From Tieghemostelium lacteum (taxonomy: Eukaryota; Evosea; Eumycetozoa; Dictyosteliales; Raperosteliaceae): a stretch of DNA of 64,000 nucleotides. The notes under the pieces were generated by a model. The model made no database searches. It worked only from the letters and a program-made list of their open reading frames with translations, and was not told the DNA's origin. This document shows, in pieces, positions 40,529 through 53,400 of the stretch. Both the position numbers and the translations under genes were made by a program. Each line of letters begins with the position of its first letter. Position 1 is the stretch's first letter. The stretch lies in assembly GCA_001606155.1 (NCBI GenBank), contig LODT01000021.1, positions 186,001 through 250,000 of the forward strand. Reading direction: 5' to 3'.

Positions 40529-41136
40529 TATTTATAAATATTATAATAATAATTCTAAATATAATTAATAAACAAGTAAGAATAAGGAAAAAAAAAAAAG
40601 TTATTCTCTTTTCTCTCTTTCTGATTTAATTTGATTAGTGGGATGACATTTAAACACAATCTATCCCTTATTGGATATAATCATAAAGTTTGTGATATGT
40701 CCAATATAATCATGTCTAGTTAATAATCGTATCTGTCAGTTGAGTTCAAATCAAATGAAAGACCTAATAGAACCAATAGAAAAAATTTAGTACATTTATT
40801 TTTCATATTCAATGTTTTGTATGATCATTTTATCTGAAATATCTTAAACCAACAAAAGAAAAAACTTTGATTTTTTGTTTTGTCCAATCAACTTTAAACT
40901 TCTTCCAAAACAAGTCCGAAAGATTTTTTTAGCAGATACTTTTCATTTAGCTAGTTATTAGGTATTAAAATTTATCTTTAATTTTATAGTAATAACAATT
41001 ACAAAATAAAGTTAATTTTTTTTAATTTGATTCGATTTCCAAGAATTTTTGTAGTTCAATTGAAGTTACCGAAGAGTTTTTTGAAGTAATAATTTTATTT
41101 TACAAAAAATATCTATTTCATTATTGTTTTGAAAAA
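40529..41136. promoter_or_regulatory. Divergent spacer between the cysteine-rich gene and apeA
   Basis: These 608 bp are AT-rich and hold both promoters. Short T runs lie at 40925 and 41018. No RNA gene, repeat or ORF was recognised. Confidence 0.45.
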
Positions 41137-42249
41137 ATGGCCAGAACAAAGAATGCAGCAAGAAAGAATGCAGCTGGAGTTAGAAAGCCCAAGAATCAAG
41201 AAGTTAATGATGAATCAGAAGAGACTACTACAACCACTACAACCACTACAACAACTAAAAAAAATAATAAGAGAAAGTTAGAGGATGATAATAACAATGA
41301 AGAGGAGGTAGAAGAAACTAATAAAGATGAGGAAGAAGAAGAAGATGATGATGAGGAAACTGATAAACAAGTAGATAAAAAGATTAAATCTACTGAGGTA
41401 GATTTTAATGTACCTGCAAAATCAGAGAAACAAATGAAGATTATATCATGGAATGTTGCAGGTTTCAAGGCATGTTCTGGTAAAGGTTTTAAAGAATATG
41501 TAGCCTCTGAGAACCCTGATGTTATTTGTATTCAAGAGTCAAAGATTAAGGAAGCAGCTGTTAAAAAGAGTGATTTACCAGCAGGTTATACATATACCTT
41601 TATCCATTGTGAAGCCAGACCTGGAAATCATGGTGTAGCAGTTTTGACAAAAGTCAAACCAATCAAGATTACAACAGGTATCAGTGAGTTTAAATCAGAT
41701 AACTCTAAACATGATACCGAAGGTCGTGTTATTACTCTGGAATTTGAAAGTTTCTATCTGGTGAATACCTATGTGCCCAATTCAGGAACTGGTAAACCAC
41801 CTTTAGCTAGACTAGACTACCGTATCAAGGAATGGGATGTAGAGTTACAAAACTATTTAAAAGAACTAGACAAAACCAAACCAGTTGTATGGTGTGGTGA
41901 CTTGAATGTTGCACACCAGGAAATTGATTTAAAGAACCCCAAGACAAATACCAGAACCGCAGGTTTCACAATTGAGGAACGTACAAGTTTTGGTAACTTT
42001 TTAAAAGAGGGTTTTGTCGATACCTTCCGTCATTTGAATCCAGCAAAAGTTGCCTACTCATTTTGGTCCTATAAATTCCAAGCTCGTTCAAAAGATGCTG
42101 GTTGGAGATTAGACTATTTTGTAGTCTCTGAGAGATTGATGGATAGTATAAAAGCATCATTTATGAGATCAACTGTCATGGGTAGTGACCATTGTCCTAT
42201 TGGTATCATTGTTGATGTTCCATCAACAGTTGAGCATATTCAAGCCTAA
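41137..42249 (+). CDS. apeA: AP endonuclease (APEX1/exonuclease III family)
   Basis: The intronless gene encodes 370 aa. The first ~100 residues are a Lys-rich then Thr- and Asp/Glu-rich extension (a (ACN)n tract gives the Thr run) with likely nuclear localisation basic clusters (KKNNKRK). The endonuclease domain begins MKIISWNVAGFKACS near residue 103. It contains ICIQESK (catalytic Glu, Mg2+), VVWCGDLNVAH (Asp/Asn), TAGFTIEER, WRLDYFVVS and GSDHCPIGI (catalytic His). It cleaves the DNA backbone 5' to abasic sites in base excision repair. All catalytic positions are present. The D. discoideum gene of similar length also has an acidic extension. Confidence 0.96.
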   Translation: MARTKNAARKNAAGVRKPKNQEVNDESEETTTTTTTTTTTKKNNKRKLEDDNNNEEEVEETNKDEEEEEDDDEETDKQVDKKIKSTEVDFNVPAKSEKQMKIISWNVAGFKACSGKGFKEYVASENPDVICIQESKIKEAAVKKSDLPAGYTYTFIHCEARPGNHGVAVLTKVKPIKITTGISEFKSDNSKHDTEGRVITLEFESFYLVNTYVPNSGTGKPPLARLDYRIKEWDVELQNYLKELDKTKPVVWCGDLNVAHQEIDLKNPKTNTRTAGFTIEERTSFGNFLKEGFVDTFRHLNPAKVAYSFWSYKFQARSKDAGWRLDYFVVSERLMDSIKASFMRSTVMGSDHCPIGIIVDVPSTVEHIQA

Positions 42250-42573
42250 GAATTCATTCTAAAGTTCACCTCCAATCCACATTTTGCAGATTTTACAAAA
42301 TTTAAATTTCCAATTGATCTTCTAGAATATCAGAAACAATTGTGTAACAATAAATTAATACTTTAAAAACACACACTATATGATTATTGATCCCCCACTT
42401 AATATTATAAGATTTCAAAGAATCAAATCAAGATTACAAAAAAAAAAAAAAAAAACCTCTCCTAACAACACTACACAAAATGTCAATACAATATTAAACT
42501 ATTTTTTTTTTATCTCATTACAGTGAAATAGCATTACAATAATAATTGCTAGCATATCACCAATTTCACAATA
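42250..42573. other. Spacer between apeA and the RING gene
   Basis: This is AT-rich DNA with an A run at 42437-42453. It carries the apeA 3' UTR and the RING gene promoter. Nothing else is recognised. Confidence 0.45.
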
Positions 42574-43590
42574 ATGGATCTAGAAGATACCAATGGTGAT
42601 TTATATATACCAGTTTGTATACCCCCTTCCAAATTTTCATAAAAATCAGTATTATCCTAATATTGTAATAAGGGGTTATCCAAATAGATATTACCAATAA
42701 TTAAAATATTGTCATGTCCAATTTGCTTCTCTACTATTAGTGATTGTCAAACGACACTTTGTAGTCACAATTTCTGTAAACAATGCATACACAAATGGTT
42801 ACTGAGACTCAAAAAAACGTGTCCTACATGTAATGGTAGCATCTCTAAAGAATCATTATTACCCAATCTAATAATAGATGACATTATACAAACTATTGCC
42901 AACGAAAAGAATGTAGCAACTAATAAGGTCACATCAGTACATTCACCACCATTATCACCACCAATCACTAAACTAGAGTCTCTTTTAAATTCTATTGATG
43001 AGAAATCATCATCTGTATCTCTACCTTCTTCTCCACCTATACTAAACAAACCTACTACCACAACTACAACTACTACTACTACTACTACTTCTAGTACCAA
43101 TACAAATACACAACCTAAACCAATATCACCTCCACCACCTAAAAGGCCTGTACTTGAATCACAAAGATCTAATACATCTTTATCTTCATCAGTATCATCA
43201 ACATCACTTACCTCATCCTCAGTAATAACAGTATCAACAACATCATTAGAGCCATCAAGTAGTAGTACTTCAGTATCACCAATGTCAAGTACAACTAATC
43301 TATTTTCTGCTGGCACCAACAGCCCTAACAATAGGCCTAGATACAATACAGTTGTGTACTCTAGTAAACCAATTCCAATGTCATCTATTAAAAACAATGC
43401 ATTTAGACCACCTAGTAACGGCAGAAACACAATTTCTGGAAGTACTATAAGTACCAGTACTAATAATAGTGTCAATCAAAGTGGCAGTAGTGGTTCAATG
43501 AGAATTTCAAATACACCATCCACAGGTGTATCAAGTAGTAACAATTTTTTACAATTGAAGAGCTTTTGGCAACAATTTCAAACTAAATAA
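42574..43590 (+). CDS. RING-finger protein with Ser/Thr-rich tail (2 exons, first exon inferred)
   Basis: Exon 2 (42688..43590) holds the RING (CPICFSTISDCQTTLCSHNF, CKQCIHKWL, CPTC; C3HC4). In that frame there is no ATG before the first zinc ligand, so an upstream exon is needed. The best candidate is 42574..42612 (MDLEDTNGDLYIP), joined over a 75-nt intron that starts GTTTGTAT and ends AAATAG in phase 0. The donor is not the usual GTAAGT/GTATGT. The product would be 313 aa. After the RING the protein is Ser/Thr/Pro/Asn-rich with a poly-Thr run and ends LQLKSFWQQFQTK. It is probably an E3 ubiquitin ligase with unknown substrates. Confidence 0.75.
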
Positions 43591-43887
43591 TTAATATAAT
43601 ATTTAATAAATTTGTGCAATCTAACACATCCAATGGGTGTGTTGTTCTAAATATGTTTTTTTTATTTTTATTTTTTTGCGATAATCAATGACCGTTACTT
43701 TTTGAAATAACACTTAGAATCGATAGAGTCAACGCTTTATGTGTTAAAAGTTATCTAGAAAAAAAAATGTGTGGTCTCTTTTTTATTTTATAATAATCCT
43801 TCTTTTGATCTATAAAGATATAAAGAAATCTCTATAGACATATAAAATTCTCAATTTTTTGATTACTTCACCCACACATATCAAACC

Positions 43888-46717
43888 ATGAAGACTCAAA
43901 ATTTAATCTTTATATGGTTTTTGATTTCTATTATTATTAGTTTTAGGGGTGTTGAAGGTATAAAGAATTTCATTGGAACCGGTACAACAGTTCTCGATTG
44001 GGGTCTATCGACAAATTGGAGTCCTGCAAATGCACCAGTTTTACAAGATACAGTTACGGTATCACAACCTAATGTTGTCATAAGTGCACAGAGTGGTAGT
44101 GTACTTGGTAATTCTCTAACTGTTGGAAATGCTCAAAATCTAACTTTAGATATATATGTGAATACTGAAGTCACAAATACATTTGAAATTCAATTAAATA
44201 GTACTGTCAATATGAATACTCTTAGTGCTGGTACCGGCACACCAACCCTAAAAGCAAAAACCTTAAAAATTGGACAAACCTCAAATTTCAATAACTTTGG
44301 TTTTTTATCTTCAAATGCTGATATTCTAAACTATGGTACATCTTTTAATTGTAAGTTTTAAATCCATATTAAATGTTACTATTTTAATATTAACCATGTT
44401 TTTTAAATATATAGATAATATATCAAAATTAAAAGCATTTTATAATGAGGGGTTTTTGACTAGTTTAGAGGATATTGGGTTTGGTATACAATTGATTAAT
44501 AATATAAGTGGTGAAATTAGGTTCTCTGGATTGGTTACAATGAAACAACCAGCAGGTTTACCAGTACCTCCAGCAGGAGCACAATTAATGTCATTTAAAG
44601 GTACTTCCAAAGCATATTTTAATGCTGTTGATTTATTGTCTGAATTTGATATTCATGAAGTAATAGGTGAGGCACAATTACAGTTATCCAATAACTCTAT
44701 TGCCAAGTTTATTAATAAGGTTCAGAATGCAACTGCTATTATTCGTCCTATGAGAATCGCAGGAAATGCACAATATGAATTGACTACAAATTCATCGGCA
44801 TTTATGAATAAGTACATGCTGTTTATAGAGGATAATGCTACTTTGGTGTTGGGTGACAACTGTTATTTGAATGTAAGTCATAGAATATCATTCAAGTCTA
44901 CATCTAGGGTCATATCCCATGGCGGTAAGATGGCTAGTGCCGCACCTATAATCTTCCTTAACCAAACAACTGGACAGTTTGAAGATGGATCTATAGTAAA
45001 TACTCCAATTTTTGGGTTGGGTGGTACAGCAGTGGTATCATTTATTACAAGTTACTTGAATATTACTGATGGTCCTAGAGTAGATATTGAAGAGGTTTTA
45101 GGTCTAAATCAGTCATCTCAATTAAAGATTGATAATAACTCTATATTTGATCTATTTGGTGCATTTATAATCAATGATCAGGCTATCATGACTGTTTCTG
45201 GAAATAGTAATATATCGGTATTCAATAACTTCACAGCTAGAGTTAATACACAGGTACATTTCAATACATCTTTATTGAACATTCGATCGAGTATATTGTT
45301 CTACGATAACTCAACATTTACAAGTACTTCATCTGATATTAATCTCATTGACAATTTCTATTTTTATGATGGTTCTAAATTTGATATTGATTCTACTGGT
45401 ATACTGGTTATGGGTAACTTTGGTCTGGATATCCACAGTAATTCACAGATTAGTAATTCAAATGTAACTATTAAAGGATTATTTAGTAATCAGGGTACAT
45501 TGACTAGTAATAGTGTACAATGGGATATTGATGACAAGTTTGAAACCTCAAAGGAAATTGAAGTTAATGATTCTAATATTCTAGTAAGAAATGGTATGTT
45601 TACAGTCACCGGTTCGTTTGTTGGAAGAAATAATACTATAACTATTGAACTTGGATCTGGTATTGTTGATGATAACAGTACATTTTCTTGTGAAAATTGT
45701 ATTTTGAATATTCTGAATGGTAAATACTACCAAGGTGTAAACTCAACAATTTCAATGATAAACTCAACACTTAATAATAACAATGGTGAGATTGAAGCTA
45801 AAGGTGATATCATTGTAGATATAAATTGTAATCTTACAAATTCTGCAAAATTCCTTCTGACTTCGAATATATTTGGACCACCACCTTCTAATCAAGGTCC
45901 ACTTGAATTTAATAATAGAGGACAGTTTGAAGTTGGACCACCACCTATGGGAGGTCCTCTAGCTATTCGTATTCCATTTAAGAACAATCAAGGAGGTCAA
46001 TTGACTATCAAGTCACAAGTGGCATTCCAGAGTTTGGAGCAGTCTGGTGGTGAGGGTAACAGTATAAGTCTGGAGAATAGTACATTGTCATGTAACGAAA
46101 CTATTCAATTGGGATCTGGTAAACTTAAAGGAACTGGTGAGATTGTAGCCTCACTTTTAAATAGTGGTGGTAACCTTGGTGATAGGGATATTATGAATCT
46201 ACAAATTCAAGGTAATTACACTCAAACTGATGGTGTAATGATAATTACCATTGATAAACTAGACTCTTATTCTGTCATTAATATCACTGAAACCGCTAGT
46301 CTTTCTGGTAACTTAACATTGAGAGTCAATGAAGATCTACTAGATGAACAAAACATCACTGTGGTTTCTTATTCACAATCTTCAGGGACCTTCAAGAAAA
46401 TTAATATTATAACCTATAATGCTGAAACCAATGAAGAGACAGAAGAGAATTGTATTCACAGTACCGAACAGACATCAACTAGTTTCTCAGTTCTCTTAAA
46501 TTCCAACACCAAAGACTCATGTATAACCTCATCAGGTGAGGAAACCAATACTTCCAATAACAGTTCCGATAAACTAAGTAAAACTACAATTATTGCTGTT
46601 GTTGTTTCTATTGGAGGTGCTGCTGTTATAGGCACCGTTGCAACAGTCTTATTTGTAACAAAATACAAAGAAACTGCTGTAGGTATAAAATTAAGAAAAT
46701 TTGTAACTAGAGGTTAA
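43888..46717 (+). CDS. Beta-solenoid type I membrane glycoprotein (2 exons)
   Basis: Exons 43888..44350 and 44415..46717 give 921 aa. The 64-nt intron (GTAAGTTT...ATATAG) splits a Tyr codon. Signal peptide MKTQNLIFIWFLISIIISFR is followed by VLDWGLSTNWSPANAPVLQD, like the W...NWS...P...D segment that starts many bacterial pectate-lyase-like passenger domains. The long ectodomain has repeated short strands rich in Asn, Ser, Ile and Gly (SSILFYDNSTFTSTSSDINL, GNFGLDIHSNSQISNSNV) and many N-glycosylation sites, as in beta-solenoids. A single membrane helix near residue 885 (IIAVVVSIGGAAVIGTVATV) precedes a short basic tail (KYKETAVGIKLRKFVTRG). I do not know its function; a cell-surface role is likely. 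Confidence 0.8.
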
Positions 46718-46994
46718 AATATGTCCTCTATCGATACAGAATATTTGTTATATATTTAAAATTTAAATATAAACACTCAAACTCTCTTTTATCTAAATAA
46801 TAAAATCGTGTATATATATTTATAATTCCTAAAATCTTTTCCAGATTGTTTGATTTTTTTTAATTTTTCGAGCTATGATGAGGTCAGAAATAAATATCAC
46901 AACTGACTAAAAATCAGTTAATCCACAAATTCATTTAAAATGGCGTAGAATTCTAGAATTTATTTAACAATTTATCATCACGTGGTTTATAGAA

Positions 46995-49900
46995 ATGATT
47001 AGACCTTTACCTATAGTTTATTTATTCGTATTACTCATTTCTTTAGTATATGGGTCTACTAGACTAGATAACTATTCATATTTTAATTTATCAATATCTG
47101 GAACAGCCTTTAATACATCAACATCAGTAACATTTATTGCAAAATCAACATATATTGGTTATGATCTTTTAATGTCACAATTTACAGATTCAGGAAGATA
47201 TTCAGTTAGTAACTTGGATTCTTTACCTACAAATTCTGTGTTACCAATATATGGTTATAAAGATTTAACTGGAACTGAATTCTCTGATATGAAAACCTAT
47301 CAAATATATACGTATTTAATTCAATCTTCCAGACTAATTAAATGTATGATTATAATCATTTTTATTTACTTTCAACAGAATTAACATTTTTCATACAATT
47401 AGGTAATTTATATGAATCTACTACTCAACAATCTACTTGTCAATTGGTACCATTAACAGGTTCAGGGGGATCGTGGTACTATATAGCTATATCACCAACC
47501 GGAAAAATGATATGGACATTTTCAGTCTCAAATTCTGTATATACAGTTGCGGCAATGCAATTGAATTCCGATGGTTCAATGCCTACAACATTTACTGTAT
47601 ATAATTCAATGTTGTCAACAGCATACGGTGAAATTCCTAATGAATTGTAAGTGTTGTTAATATAATTTATATATAATTTATTATTAATATTATATGTAAT
47701 TAGAGTACCAGATTTCAGTCAAAATATTATATTTTTTTCAACCGTTCTCGGTGGTGTTGGAAGATTATATTCATTTAACTCAGATACCATGTCTTTGAAT
47801 CCAAATGTAACATTATCAAATAGATATTCTTCAGCTGTTGTAGTTTCACATTCGTTACAAAGAGTATACATTTGCAGTTCCTATTCAGGTAACAAAGTTT
47901 ACATTGAGGCTAGAGACTATAGTTTTAACTCTGTGTTTACCAATAAGGTTGTTTATACATTTTCTGATACTGGTCCAACTCCATTATGTAAAAAAGGTAC
48001 AATTGATGATTTTCAAGGACAGATATTCTTTTATCTTACCATGTCAGGTACAGGTTCAACTGGTGGTAATATTTTGTCTGTTGATACCAATGGTAACAAT
48101 GCACAGGTATTTCCAATTCAAACTGACAATGCTATATTCTATCCTTCTGAAATGAAAGTTTTTAACTCTCCACCCGACCACAGAAATAATACCTTAACCT
48201 TTATGATCAATATGAAATTACATGCAATTAAATATACTTCACCTTGTGGTAGTGATTGTAATGGAAATGGGTATTGTCAGAATTTACAGTGCCAATGTAA
48301 CCCCAATTACTCTGGTATATATTGTGAAACTTTTAATACACCAACATCACCTATTCTCACATCAGTAAGTTCCATTGCCATTTGTAGTGCTAGTGAGATT
48401 ACAATCTCCGGATCCAATCTACTAAATGGTGTAGTAACAGTTGGTGAAAGTTCATGTACAGTTTCAAGCTCAACAACCTCACAACTAACTTGCACTATAC
48501 CCACAATTCCAATGACCAACAGCGCATCTGGAGCATCATATATAGTTTCTGTTAAAAACCCTAATACCAATGAGATTGGTTCTTCTTCATTCTTCTATTC
48601 ACTACCATCTTCATTATCAGTCACCCAGTCCCAGTATACACTAACATTCACAGGTACCAATATCCCAGATTGCTCAGTAGACTACTCACTATCAGTTAAT
48701 GGTGTAACTACAGTTGCATCAATGACTTCAAAACAATCTACATCTATTAAATTTGATCTTCTAAAAACAGCTGCCTCGGGTCCTTTAATAGTCTCTTCTA
48801 CAGTATACACATTTCCAGCTATCCAATTCAACTTAAAACCCATTATCACGAGTATCAGTCCTTCAATTCTATATCCAACAACTTCACAAATGGTAGTCGT
48901 CAATGGCTATTTCTTTGGAAGTGCTTCCACAGTCAACCAAGGATCCTATTCAACTACTGGTATTTACTCAAATAATGTGTTAAAATTTTCATCAGCTTCT
49001 ACTGGATTCCAAGACCTAACCATTACAGTTACAGTAAGTGGAGTTAAATCGGATCCCATTTCATACACCTATGTATCACCAACTTATACTTCATCATCAT
49101 TCTCTGAAGATGCTACTCTTGGATCTGTGGCTACAATTGTAGGTCAAAATATGGGTACAAATGGTTCATTAATATCAGTTGCATTTGGAGCTAATAGTGG
49201 AGTAATGTACTCTTTTACAGGATCTGGAAATCAGAGCACAATAACCGTTTTAATTCCAAGAGGAACAGTTTCTGGTGAAATTCAAGTAAATGTTAATTAT
49301 CAATTGGGATTTTCATTCTATATGAATATGGTTCCAAAGATTTCACAAATCACACCTAAACCTTCAGTTAGTGGTGATTCAGTTGAAATTCAAGGTAAAT
49401 TCCTCAAAAATATTATTTTACAATATACCAAACCAGAATTGAATATCAAGAATAATATCACAACTTGTTCAATAACTGACCAATATAATGAAAAAATAAT
49501 ATGTACCTTACCATCAGGAACTGGATCATTCTTATTGCAAGCAATTTCACCATCTACAATCAACTATCAAGAAGTATCATCTTCATTATTCCAATTTGAA
49601 TACAAATCACCAACAATCACCGCAGTTTCACCATTGAAAGTATATTTCAACTCACAAACCACATTCACAATATCTGGTTCAAATTTTGGAAATATTGGAT
49701 TAATTGTTTCAATTTTGAACAATAATGATTGTGTTGTTAATGGAACATCTTTAACATCGTCATCACTTGAATGTAAATGGAATTCACCAGTTTCATCAGA
49801 CACACTCAAATCATTAAATTTCACAATTGAAGTTGATACCCTCGAAGGTAATTATTCAAGTTTAATTGATTTTGGATATCATTGTCCAATTGGAAACAAC

Positions 49901-50227
49901 CAAAATGAATGTTCAAATCACGGAATCTGTGACTTTTCAAGTGGTAAATGTCAATGTACTGATGATTACACTGGTGAAGATTGTTCAACCCCACCCTCCT
50001 CAACAAATAATTCATCTGGAACAGGAAACACTGATAACACTGGTAATGCAACAGGTAATACTGATAATACAGCTGGAGGAAATACCACAAATGAAACAAA
50101 TACATCAACCTCAACAACCAGTAGTACCACAGGAAGTCATGAAAATGGAAATTCTGTATCCTCATCCACAATATTATCACTTAATTTTTATTTTGGATTT
50201 ATAGCAATCCTTTATACAATAATGTAA
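46995..50227 (+). CDS. IPT/TIG and EGF-like surface protein, paralogue A (3 exons, GPI tail)
   Basis: Exons 46995..47343, 47403..47646 and 47704..50227 give 1038 aa. Introns are 59 and 57 nt and lie at the same positions and phases as in paralogue B. A signal peptide (MIRPLPIVYLFVLLISLVYG) leads into a ~360-residue N-terminal domain of unknown fold. An EGF-like module follows (CGSDCNGNGYCQNLQCQCNP). Then come several IPT/TIG domains starting SVSSIAICSASEITISGSNL, PIITSISPSILYPTTSQMVV, PKISQITPKPSVSGDSVEIQ and PTITAVSPLKVYFNSQTTFT. A second EGF (NECSNHGICDFSSGKCQCTD), a Thr/Asn/Gly linker and a hydrophobic end (STILSLNFYFGFIAILYTIM) indicate a GPI anchor. D. discoideum ComC and Tgr proteins share this kind of layout and act in cell contact. 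Confidence 0.88.
49310..50043 (+). repeat. 3' tract shared with 52722-53455 at nearly full identity
   Basis: These 734 bp align without a gap to 52722-53455, and I count about ten differences. They encode the last two IPT domains and the C-terminal EGF module of paralogue A. Confidence 0.9.
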
Positions 50228-50432
50228 TATTATAAATTTTGTGAGAATTTGAATAATATTATAAAAGTGTAACGGATTAATTTTTTTTTTAATTTTATAG
50301 CTAGGAAACAACCAAAAAAAGCTCGAAAAAAAAAATCAATCGTAAACTTACGTTTAGTTTAACGACTTTATTCTGGTACAGAAATGAGTTTCTTATGATT
50401 TTAAATTTTTTTATTTTAATTGATTATCAATT

Positions 50433-53400
50433 ATGTATACATATAAATATACACTATCATTATTGTTTTTATTAGCTTTTGTCTACGTAGAGGGACAAAA
50501 TAGATTGAGCAATTATGCTTATTTTAATTTAGCTGCCAATAGTCCTTTTACAAATTCTTCAACTTCGGTATATAATCCTAAAACTGCCTATGTTGGTACC
50601 GATTTAATTCTTACTCAAAATACAAATATTGGAAGATATTCAATTAGTAATTTGGATTTTAGTCAAATTTATACTATTCCAATACAACAAGCAAAGACAA
50701 CTGATGCTTATTATGAATTTACTGATATTCAGCCATATACTACCACTACTGATTTTATGTTAATTGGAAGAAATAGAATAACAAAATGTAAATATACTAT
50801 TGTTTAATTTATTCTCAAACTTTTTTCAAATTAACAATTGTTTGAAAATTTAGGTAATGCATATAATACAGTTGCATGCACAGCATATAATTTTTTATCA
50901 AGTTATGGACTCAATTATTTAATATCAGTTTCGCCAAATAGATGGTTGTATTATTCACTTTCACACACACAAAATTCTTATGTTACTGGATACCAACAAT
51001 TAACTGAATCTGGAAATTTCCCTTCAACTACTTATTATACAACTTCAACAATCGCCAACCCTCCTTTAGACTTGTAAGTACTATTTTTCAATAATATATA
51101 TCACAGAATATTAATTAAGGTTTAATTATATCATAGATTTTCCGATTTTGTTAATAACAAAACAATTTTTTATACATCTGTTTCAGTAGCTAATATATAT
51201 GTATATGATCTTGCTGGTAATACTCAAATAACAAATCAGTTGTCATACACTAAACCAGCTATGGCAATTGATACTACTGCTAAAGTAATATATTTGTTGA
51301 CTGTTAATAATTTCCAGATTTATCTTGAAACTAGAGGTTACAATTTAGTAACCATAATGGCACCTAAACTCATCTATACATTTCCAACAACTACAGAAAC
51401 TCCAAATGGCATTAGAGGTGTTGTAGATTCATTCCAAGGCCAACTATTCTTTTATCTACAAATGAATGGTGGTACAGCAACCTATGGTTACATTCTATCA
51501 ACTGATATCAATGGTGAAAATACTCAAGTTCTTAGCGTTGAAACCGGAAATTCTACATTCTATCCAAACAAATTAATGTTATACAATGACCCTAGTAACT
51601 ATAGAAATAATACATTGATTTTCACAACTCAAATGAAAGTTCATGCTATAAAGTATCTATCACCATGTCAAGACGACTGTAATGGAAATGGGTATTGTAA
51701 GAACTTGCAGTGTTATTGTTTGGATGGTTCTCAAGGTGTAACATGTCCCATTTCATTCACTCAACCAACCATTAAAACTATATCTTCAATTGCCATGTGC
51801 ACCAATTCTGAAATTACCATTACTGGTACTAATCTATTGAATGCTGGTGTAACTATTGCTGGTCAGACATGTACTCTTACAGGTTCTACAACTACCTCTC
51901 TAACATGTACTATTGCATCTACACCATTACCAGGAAGTTCATCTCTATTCTATTTTCCAGTTGTTGTAACTAATCCAACTACATCTGAAACTGGAACATC
52001 TTCATTCTCCTATTCTAAACCAACTATATTGACAGCCACACAATCCAATACAACTCTAACTTTCACTGGAGCCAATGTTCCTCAATGCCCTGGTTTTACA
52101 CTATCTATAAATGGAGATACTACCCTTGCAACTCTGACCCAACAAACTACAACTAGCTTACAATTCAATTTACTTAAACTTGCAAAATCAGGTACATTTA
52201 TAGTATCGTCATCTTCCTATGTCTATCCATCAGCCGCAGTTTCATTAAAACCAATTATTACCGATATAAACCCAACAGCATTATATCCATCAAGTTCATC
52301 AGTAACTATCAACGGTTATTTCTTTGGTACATCATCTACAGTTAAGCAAGGTAGTTACAATGTAGTTGGTACAGTTAAAAATGGTTATATAACTTTTAAT
52401 TCATATGGCTCAGGTTTCCAAACTGACTTGAGTATTTCAGTTACAGTAAGTGGTGTTAAATCGGATCCCATTTCATACACCTATGTAACACCAACCTATG
52501 TCTCATCAACATTCTCTGAAGATGTTACACTAGGATCTGTAGTTTCAATAGTAGGTCAAGATATGGGTACCAATGCTTCAATAATTCTAGTTTCATTTGG
52601 ATCAAATAGTGGAGTAATTAACTCAATCTCAGGTTCAGGTAGACAAAGTACAATGGTTGTTTTAATTCCAAGAGGAACAGTTTCTGGTGAAATTCAAGTT
52701 AGTGTAAATACTCAACTGGCATTTTCATTCTATATGAATATGGTTCCAAAGATTTCACAAATCACACCTAAACCTTCAGTTAGTGGTGATTCAGTTGAAA
52801 TTCAAGGTAAATTCCTCAAAAATATTATTTTACAATATACCAAACCAGAATTGAATATCAAGAATAATATCACAACTTGTTCAATAACTGACCAATATAA
52901 TGAAAAAACAACATGTACCCTACCATCAGGAACTGGATCATTCTTATTGCAAGCAATTTCGCCGTCTACCAGCAACTATCAAGAAGTATCATCTTCATTA
53001 TTCCAATTTGAATACAAATCACCAACAATCACCGCAGTTTCACCATTGAAAGTATATTTCAACTCACAAACCACATTCACAATTTCTGGTTCAAATTTTG
53101 GAAATATTGGATTAATTGTTTCAATTTTGAACAATAATGATTGTGTTGTTAATGGAACATCTTTAACATCGTCATCACTTGAATGTAAATGGAATTCACC
53201 AGTTTCATCAGACACACTCAAATCATTAAATTTCACAATTGAAGTTGATACCCTCGAAGGTAATTATTCAAGTTTAATTGATTTTGGATATCATTGTCCA
53301 ATTGGAAGCAACCAAAATGAATGTTCAAATCACGGAATCTGTGAATTTTCAAGTGGTAAATGTCAATGTACTGATGATTACACTGGTGAAGATTGTTCAA

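Noticed and set aside
42765-43475. 236-codon minus-strand frame opposite the RING gene
   Set aside because: It is an antisense shadow of the Ser/Thr-rich tail; its Val/Leu runs mirror the ACT-type codon repeats and no domain is visible.
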